Both the position numbers and the translations under genes were made by a program. DNA of 64,000 bases from Lentilactobacillus kosonis. Lineage in GTDB: Bacteria > Bacillota > Bacilli > Lactobacillales > Lactobacillaceae. The DNA lies in assembly GCF_003864335.1 (NCBI RefSeq), contig NZ_BEXA01000003.1, positions 186,001-250,000 on the forward strand. Direction: 5' to 3'. Positions 57,961-64,000 of this stretch are shown here, one piece after another (within the stretch, counting starts at the first letter, position 1; each line of letters begins with the position of its first letter). The notes below the pieces were generated by a model, which did no database searches, had not been told where the DNA came from, and saw only the letters and a program-made list of their open reading frames with translations.

Positions 57961-59123
57961 CTAATCGATATTATTCTCTAACAAGAAGGCTTTATAATAA
58001 TCAAACGCCATTTCCTTAATTGCTTCCAACCCAACGGTTTGTTTAATGCTGTCAGTGACATCGTCAAAATCAAGTAATCTAATAATCAACTGACCAGTTC
58101 GATAATCAATTGCCGTTGGAAAACCAATGATGTCATTTCCATCAACCAATTGAAAACGAATCAACTTATGATGCTTAATGGACTGATCTAACAAATAGCT
58201 CAACAAGTTATCATTGTCATCAAAAGCTCGTTGATCATTTAAACCAGGTAACACAAATTTGCCACTAACTCGATTATTAGTAACAAAGTTCTGCATAACT
58301 TTAAGATAATCTGAGGCTAACACAATTTTCTCAATATCGTCATAGCGCATCCAAACATAGCCACCAAAACGGCCACTCATATCAACTACCTGCATGACAA
58401 ATTCCGCTGCATTCGCGGCGATAATTGTTCCCACGTAAAAGTATTTACGATCATCACTAGTTGTGACAATCGAAGGATCACCGCTATTTCGTAATTGCCT
58501 AATTGTTTCAGCAAATTCATCGCTAGTTGTCACTACCTGATCTTCAATATGCTCTTCATCACGAATGATGGGCAATGAATCGCCTAGTAGTACGAGCTCA
58601 CTACCACCAAATTCAATGCCAACGATGTCACTGAGATCAATCAACTTTAACTCTGATTTATCAAAATTAAACTTATTAATAATTCGAAAACTTAATGTTC
58701 CACCAGAATATTTTTCAATTAATCCCTCAGAATATTTAAGCTGATTATCTTCCAAAGTAACAATCAATCCCATCGAATTTGTATTTTGGAGGTTTAGAAT
58801 TACCCGTTCGAATAAATTGTCAGACAAATTAATTGGCATATCGACTGCATCGTCTAAGACAACTTGGTTATCCTCATCAAAGGCAATCCGTTCTTTCATA
58901 TTCGCTAAATCATAACTATCGGTCTCCACTTGGGAAACAATTGCCAACTTCAAATAAACGGAGCCATCTTGAATACCAAAGTCATTGTAGGTATTCATGA
59001 TTAAATCATTTGAACTTAGATATTGAATAATTCCGGTATAAACGATATCAGTATGTTTTGGTATACGTTGATCAGCATTTCATCAATTTGAGCTGATCTT
59101 AGTTTGTCATATATTTCTATCAA
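57961..59123 (-). CDS. 388-residue protein of unknown function (frame break near 59056)
   Basis: The main frame starts at ATG 58998. Adding one base in T-run 59055-59058 extends it upstream through VYQKHTDIVYTGIIQYLSSN to a TTG at 59123, preceded by AGAGGGA and 23 bases after the asparaginase stop. The protein is acidic and seems built of repeated small beta-domains with hydrophobic-then-acidic pattern (LIDLSDIVGIEFGG and YDDIEKIVLASDY are analogous positions). No membrane or signal sequence. The repeats suggest an internal duplication. Function unknown. Confidence 0.6.
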
Positions 59124-59145
59124 AATATCCCTCTAACCTAATTAA

Positions 59146-60120
59146 TTAAGAAACCGCATTATTAACAAATTCAACCAATTCTTGACCACGTTTACCAGCA
59201 CTTAAACCAACTAATAACTTGATTCGGGCTTTTTGACCATTCAGTCCTTTACATAAAATTAGCCCTAAACGTTTTAGTTGAATTCCACCGCCTTCATAGT
59301 CATAGATATCTTGTGCAACGCCATTGTAACATCTCGATACTAACACAATGGGAACACCATTATCGATCAGTCGCTGAACTGCTGGTAACGTTTCAGGTGG
59401 TAAATTGCCGGCACCAAGACCTTCAATAACTAATCCCCTAGTAGTTGGTTGATTAATCGCATCAAATAAAGTGCCATCCATTCCGGCATACGCTTTAAGT
59501 AAAAAGACATTATCGAGCACCTTGTCTAGCTCCACAGCCTCCGTTTCAATCAGCTCTTGAAAGTAGTTAGCTCCGCTGTGCGTAACAATCCCAATTGGGC
59601 CAAAGGTTGGTGTCCGGAATGTTGCCACATTAGTCGTATGAGTTTTCGTGACGTATCTAGCAGTATGGATTTCATCATTCATTACTACCAAGACGCCTTT
59701 GCCATAAGATTCATCGGCCGCAGCGACCTTAATAGCGCTTTGAAAGTTATACAAACCATCTGAACCAATTTCGTTAGATGATCTCATCGCTCCGGTCAAC
59801 ACGATCGGAATTGTATTTGGCAATGTCAGGTCTAAAAAATATGCCGTTTCTTCCAGGGTATCTGTTCCATGGGTGATTACCACGCCATCAATCCCCTCAT
59901 TCATCGCCTGCTTAATACGATCATTGATTTTCATCATTACGGCTGGCGTAACATGAGGCGAAGGAAGATTAAACATTTCGTCCGTGACTAAATTAATCTT
60001 ACCGTTTAAAATTACTTGTTGTTCTGCAATGGGATTGTCACTATTTTGGACAACTTCGCCATTTTCGTTTTGGGACATTGAAATCGTGCCCCCAGTGTGA
60101 ATCGCTAATATAGTTTTCAT
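59146..60120 (-). CDS. ansA: L-asparaginase
   Basis: 324 residues, intact. The first catalytic threonine is in HTGGTISMS (residue 12 region) and the second in THGTDTLEET near residue 88. The lysine motif (LTGAMRSSNEIGSDG region) follows, with Ser/Asp positions conserved. It hydrolyses asparagine to aspartate and ammonia. Without a signal peptide it should act in the cytoplasm (type I). It leads an operon of uncharacterised genes. Confidence 0.9.
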   Translation of the reverse strand: MKTILAIHTGGTISMSQNENGEVVQNSDNPIAEQQVILNGKINLVTDEMFNLPSPHVTPAVMMKINDRIKQAMNEGIDGVVITHGTDTLEETAYFLDLTLPNTIPIVLTGAMRSSNEIGSDGLYNFQSAIKVAAADESYGKGVLVVMNDEIHTARYVTKTHTTNVATFRTPTFGPIGIVTHSGANYFQELIETEAVELDKVLDNVFLLKAYAGMDGTLFDAINQPTTRGLVIEGLGAGNLPPETLPAVQRLIDNGVPIVLVSRCYNGVAQDIYDYEGGGIQLKRLGLILCKGLNGQKARIKLLVGLSAGKRGQELVEFVNNAVS

Positions 60121-60203
60121 TTTTATAAACCTCTCATGCTGTTAATCTATCTCATTGTACCGTAAAATATAACAAGATACTTTAATTTTAAAGAGGAATT
60201 AAT

Positions 60204-60575
60204 ATGACTGAATCAAATCGCTATTATCAACCCCAAAATTCCAAAGATGCCATGCGGCAAATCGAAAAATTATTCAATCAATATAAAGATGCGCCATTAA
60301 CCCAAGAATTAATGGACTACCATCTTAATTTGATCAATCAATTAAACACGGATATTCGACAGGCTGCCCAACAAGAAGCTATTCCTGAACGAATTCGTTC
60401 AGTTGATTCAATGATTGCTGCGATGCAGAAATGGCAATCAATTCGCCTATCAGGTAAGGCATATAATGGCAAAATGGAACATTTTGCATTTGTTGCTAAC
60501 AACGCAAGACCTAAATTCAAGCGACGTATCCATAAAATGAAGGGCTCTTCCGGACACCGAGCATCACGACACTAA
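60204..60575 (+). CDS. Small basic helical protein of unknown function
   Basis: 123 residues behind AGAGGAA. It is helical (KDAMRQIEKLFNQYK, ELMDYHLNLINQLN), with a strongly basic C-terminus (KFKRRIHKMKG then SSGHRASRH), which could bind nucleic acid. No family is recognised. It starts 28 bases before potA, but no clear operon link is visible. Confidence 0.6.
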   Translation: MTESNRYYQPQNSKDAMRQIEKLFNQYKDAPLTQELMDYHLNLINQLNTDIRQAAQQEAIPERIRSVDSMIAAMQKWQSIRLSGKAYNGKMEHFAFVANNARPKFKRRIHKMKGSSGHRASRH

Positions 60576-60602
60576 CAAAAAAATTATTGGGAGGAATTTT
60601 GA

Positions 60603-61696
60603 TTGGAAAAAGCAATTGTTGAACTAAAGGGCGTTCAAAAACAATATGATGACGGGTTTGTCGCTCTGAAAAATATCAATTTCAAATTAAAACAAGGTGA
60701 ATTTTATACCTTGCTCGGTCCATCTGGATGCGGAAAAACTACTATATTAAGGTCCATTGCTGGATTCACTGAGGTCACTTCAGGCGAGGTTTTATTCGAC
60801 GGAAAACGCATTAATGATATTCCCGCACACAAACGCCAATTAAACACAGTATTTCAGGACTATGCTCTCTTCCCTAACATGAACGTTTACGATAATGTAG
60901 CATTTGGGCTCGTCGTAGCCAAAGTCCCCAAAAATGAAATTAAGGATCGCGTGATTTCAGCACTTAAACTAGTGCAACTAGAGGATTACGCTAATCGTGA
61001 GATCAATGAACTTTCTGGTGGTCAACAACAGCGAATCGCGATTGCTAGAGCCATTGTTAACCAGCCAAAGGTACTGCTATTAGATGAACCACTATCAGCT
61101 TTGGATGCTAAATTGCGAAAAGATATGCAATACGAATTACGTGATTTGCAGCAACGCTTAGGGATTACGTTCTTATTTGTAACCCATGATCAAGAAGAGG
61201 CCTTAGCAATGTCTGATGAGATTTTTGTTATGAATAAAGGAGAAATCCTTCAAACGGGATCTCCCGTTGATATCTACGATGAGCCTATTAACCACTTTGT
61301 GGCTAACTTTATTGGTGAAAGCAATATTATTCCCGGCAAAATGATTGAAGATTACTTAGTTGAATTTCTTGGTCATACCTTCGAATGTGCTGATGCTGGA
61401 ATGCGGCCTAATGAACCGGTTGAAGTGGTTATCCGACCTGAAGATTTAGTAATTACTTCCCCAGAAAATGGCAAACTCCAAGTTAAAGTTAGCACCCAGC
61501 TTTTCCGGGGCGATTACTATGAAATTATTGCCTACGATAGCGACAACAATGAATGGTTAATCCATTCAACCAATGCTACGGAAGATGACAAATCGTTGGT
61601 CTTAGCTTTGGTCCGCATGACATGCATGTAATGCGATATAACGAAACAGAAGCTAACTTTGATAAACGATTAGACACCTACGAAGATGAGAGGTGA
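60603..61696 (+). CDS. potA: PotA, spermidine/putrescine transporter ATPase (frame break near 61591)
   Basis: About 364 residues when one base is added in A-run 61590-61592; restored, [16 protein letters not shown] and a tail ending DTYEDER with stop TGA 61694. The ATPase core shows Walker [10 protein letters not shown], signature [14 protein letters not shown], Walker [13 protein letters not shown] and H-loop [14 protein letters not shown]-like regulatory domain fills the C-terminal third. The TTG start at 60603 follows GGGAGGA. It energises polyamine uptake by PotBCD. Confidence 0.9.
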
Positions 61697-61701
61697 AGCT
61701 T

Positions 61702-62517
61702 ATGAATAATCGATTACGGAGTTTATTTTATGCCCCATATGCACTCTGGTTATTGCTATTTGTTATTGCGCCAGTTGCGCTAATTTTTTACTACTCATTT
61801 TTTAATATCGCTCATCAATTTACCTTAGCCAATTACAAAACCTTCTTTGAATCAGGAACTTATCTAACAATGACTGCTAATTCAGTGTTCTATGCATTTT
61901 TAATTACACTCATCACATTAATAATTAGCTACCCTATGGCCTACTATATTAGTAAGTTAAAACATCGCAACTTGTGGATCTTACTAGTGATTCTACCAAC
62001 TTGGATTAATTTATTGTTGAAGGCGTACGCTTTTATTGGATTGCTAAGTCATGACGGACTAGTTAATAATCTCTCCCAATTCTTAGGCCTCGGCGTTCAT
62101 CGCATGCTATTTACCAACACCAGTTTCATTCTCGTAGCTGCTTATATTCAAATTCCATTCATGATTTTGCCAATCTATAATTCACTACTAGATATCAATG
62201 ACTCGTATATTCGAGCTAGTCATGACTTAGGTGCAACCTCAGCGCAAACATTTATGAGAGTTATCTTTCCACTAACTAAACCGGGAATCCAGTCTGGAAT
62301 TCAAATTGTCTTTATCCCTTCCCTATCGTTATTCATGCTTTCAAGATTAATTGGTGGTAACAAAATCATCACATTGGGGACTGCTGTGGAAGAGCATTTT
62401 CTAACTACAATGAACTGGGGAATGGGTTCAACAATTGGTGTAGTCCTAATTATCTCGATGGCCATCGTAATGTTCTTCACCAGCAACCGTCGTAAACGAA
62501 GGGGGCCACTCAAATGA
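61702..62517 (+). CDS. potB: PotB, polyamine transporter permease subunit
   Basis: About 271 residues from ATG 61702, which follows GAGAGGTGA; the GTG 61693 falls in that site. Six helices and the inner-membrane EAA-like loop (ASHDLGATSAQTFMRVIFPL) that docks on PotA. It overlaps potC by four bases. Confidence 0.9.
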   Translation: MNNRLRSLFYAPYALWLLLFVIAPVALIFYYSFFNIAHQFTLANYKTFFESGTYLTMTANSVFYAFLITLITLIISYPMAYYISKLKHRNLWILLVILPTWINLLLKAYAFIGLLSHDGLVNNLSQFLGLGVHRMLFTNTSFILVAAYIQIPFMILPIYNSLLDINDSYIRASHDLGATSAQTFMRVIFPLTKPGIQSGIQIVFIPSLSLFMLSRLIGGNKIITLGTAVEEHFLTTMNWGMGSTIGVVLIISMAIVMFFTSNRRKRRGPLK

Positions 62518-63334
62518 GTTCTAAAGCCTCTAAGTTTGGTAAAATTTACCTGATTATCATCTTTTTATTATTATACATTCCAATTATTTATCTAATTGTC
62601 TACTCATTCTCTGCTGGGACAACCATGAATAATTACCACGGATTTACTCTTAAACATTACGCAGATTTATTTGCGGATAAACGAATGTTAGCTATTTTCT
62701 TAAATACAATCTTAATCGCATTACTATCATCCTTAATCTCTACAATCATTGGTACGATTGGGGCCTTTAATATTAGTAACGCCAAGCGTCGGCGAACTAA
62801 ACAAGTATTGCTATCATTAAACAGCATTTTATTAGTATCGCCTGATGTTATTATTGGCGCTAGTTTTCTGATTTTCTTCACAGCTTTAAGTATTCCACTC
62901 GGATTTTGGTCGGTATTATTAAGTCATATTGCTTTTGAAATTCCAATTGTCTTATTAATGGTCCTACCCCGTCTTAACGAGATGAGCCCTTCACTGATCA
63001 ACGCGGCCAAAGATTGGGGGCTAGTCAAAGTCAGATCCTTGCGGATATTGTAATTCCCTTTATTCAACCAGGAATTATTTCTGGATTCTTTATGGCCATT
63101 ACCTATTCATTAGATGATTTCGCAGTCACCTTCTTTGTTACCGGAAACGGCTTTACCACCCTATCTGTGGAAATTTATTCTCGGGCTCGCCAAGGAATTG
63201 ACCTTGAAATTAATGCGCTGTCTGGAATTATGTTTATCTTTTCACTGATTCTAGTAGTTGCTTACTACTTCATTGAAAATCATAATCCAAGTGGGTCCTC
63301 TAAAAAGAAACGCCGATTGGAGGAAAGACGCTAA
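62514..63334 (+). CDS. potC: PotC, polyamine transporter permease subunit (frame break near 63014)
   Basis: About 273 residues. One base is missing at TT 63014-63015; restored, AAKDLGASQSQILADIVIPF is the EAA docking loop and matches the PotB motif. Helices at the N-terminus (IYLIIIFLLLYIPIIYLIV) and after the loop (FMAITYSLDDFAVTFF) follow PotC. It overlaps potB by 4 and potD by 1 (TAATG). Confidence 0.9.
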
Positions 63335-64000
63335 TGAAACGACTTTTAATAGTTATGACCGGTATCTTACTAATCTGTCTTGGTCTGGCATACGGAAGCA
63401 ACGAACTCCAAAAATCCTCTGGTGATACTGGTAATAAGGTACTTAACCTCTATAATTGGGGCGATTATATTGATCCAGCACTCATTACTAAATTTCAAAA
63501 AGAGACTGGCTACCACGTGAACGTCGAAACCTTTGATAGTAATGAAGCTATGTACACAAAAGTTCAACAGGGTGGCACCAATTATGACATCACAGTTCCT
63601 AGTGATTACATGGTTGGAAAGATGAAACAAAGTCATCTATTGTTGCCTTTAGACAAGTCAAAATTAACCGGATTGAATAACTATGGCGCGGCTTACCTCA
63701 ATAAGAGCTTTGATCCTGATAATAAGTATTCACTTCCATATTTCTGGGGAACACTCGGCATTATCTATAATGATCAGTACATCAAACCTGGATCCATTAA
63801 ACATTGGAGTCAACTCTGGAACCAAAAATATCGAAATCAAATTATGTTAATTGATTCTGCCAGAGACATCATGGGAATGGCGTTAATTTCTCAGGGCCAC
63901 TCAGTTAACACTACCAATAGTCAAGAATTACAAGCAGCTAAAAATCAATTAATCAAACTATCTCCAAATGTAAAAGCCATTGTCGCTGATGAAATTAAAA
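63334..64000 (+). CDS. potD: PotD, polyamine-binding protein, cut by the window end
   Basis: 222 residues are visible. The N-terminus is a signal or anchor helix (LLIVMTGILLICLGLAYG) without a lipobox cysteine. The substrate-binding fold begins with LNLYNWGDYIDPALITKF and continues with YDITVPSDYMVGKM and LPYFWGTLGIIYND, classical PotD features. The aromatic and acidic residues of the polyamine site (Trp in YNWGDY; Tyr and Trp in YFWGT) are present. GGAGGAAAG precedes the ATG, which overlaps the potC stop. Confidence 0.88.
   Translation, partial: MKRLLIVMTGILLICLGLAYGSNELQKSSGDTGNKVLNLYNWGDYIDPALITKFQKETGYHVNVETFDSNEAMYTKVQQGGTNYDITVPSDYMVGKMKQSHLLLPLDKSKLTGLNNYGAAYLNKSFDPDNKYSLPYFWGTLGIIYNDQYIKPGSIKHWSQLWNQKYRNQIMLIDSARDIMGMALISQGHSVNTTNSQELQAAKNQLIKLSPNVKAIVADEIK

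Overview
The window comes from an AT-rich Firmicute, almost certainly a member of the Lactobacillaceae. The evidence is lactobacillus-type secreted LysM/Apf proteins, CopY/CopB copper control, an HMP/thiamine YkoEDC transporter under a TPP riboswitch, oleate hydratase, a choloylglycine-hydrolase-family enzyme, PotABCD and several small proteins typical of lactobacilli. I cannot fix the genus. No prophage, transposase, CRISPR array, rRNA or origin is visible; one tRNA gene is present.

Layout. 0-8.5 kb: the end of a rhodanese-domain protein, two APC amino-acid transporters, two short-chain dehydrogenases with a MerR regulator, and the copYB copper operon. 8.6-10.5 kb: tandem Apf-type secreted proteins with duplicated upstream regions. 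10.5-16 kb: a lipoprotein NagZ-like hydrolase, a MarR-controlled ABC exporter and an HxlR-controlled MFS exporter. 16-18.2 kb: an amino-acid permease preceded by what reads as a complete ribosome-mediated attenuator with a threonine-rich leader peptide. 18.2-29.9 kb: a ten-cistron-scale cyclic-di-GMP/exopolysaccharide locus, all on the minus strand: polymer membrane protein, DUF2334-like protein, BcsA-like synthase, BcsB-like partner, degenerate-GGDEF receptor with an intact I-site, GH8 hydrolase, EAL protein, an NADH-oxidase-like flavoprotein and a membrane diguanylate cyclase. The core order matches the Pss exopolysaccharide system known from Listeria.

30-47.9 kb: mostly single metabolic genes (hydroxyacid dehydrogenase, oleate hydratase, zinc alcohol dehydrogenase, aldo/keto reductase, NAD(P)H-hydrate epimerase, VanX-family dipeptidase, FAD protein, choloylglycine hydrolase, HAD phosphatase). 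Among them are a second copy of the permease, a second copy of a small membrane protein, and two paralogous secreted surface proteins. 48-51 kb: TPP riboswitch plus ykoEDC. 52-57 kb: a heterodimeric ABC exporter with a lipoprotein. 57-60 kb: an asparaginase followed by four uncharacterised genes. 60.6-64 kb: potABCD, cut by the window end.

Data quality matters here. About thirty genes or gene halves are split by single-base indels, nearly all in short homopolymers and mostly apparent deletions. The flanking frames stay conserved on both sides, so sequencing or assembly error is far likelier than gene decay. I annotate each such locus as one gene over its full span and state where the frame breaks. 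Repairing these breaks also exposed true starts and ends: the lipoprotein signal of the NagZ-like protein, the C-terminal tail of MarR, the membrane start of the cyclase, both ends of the BcsA-like synthase, and the N-terminus of the 388-residue protein.
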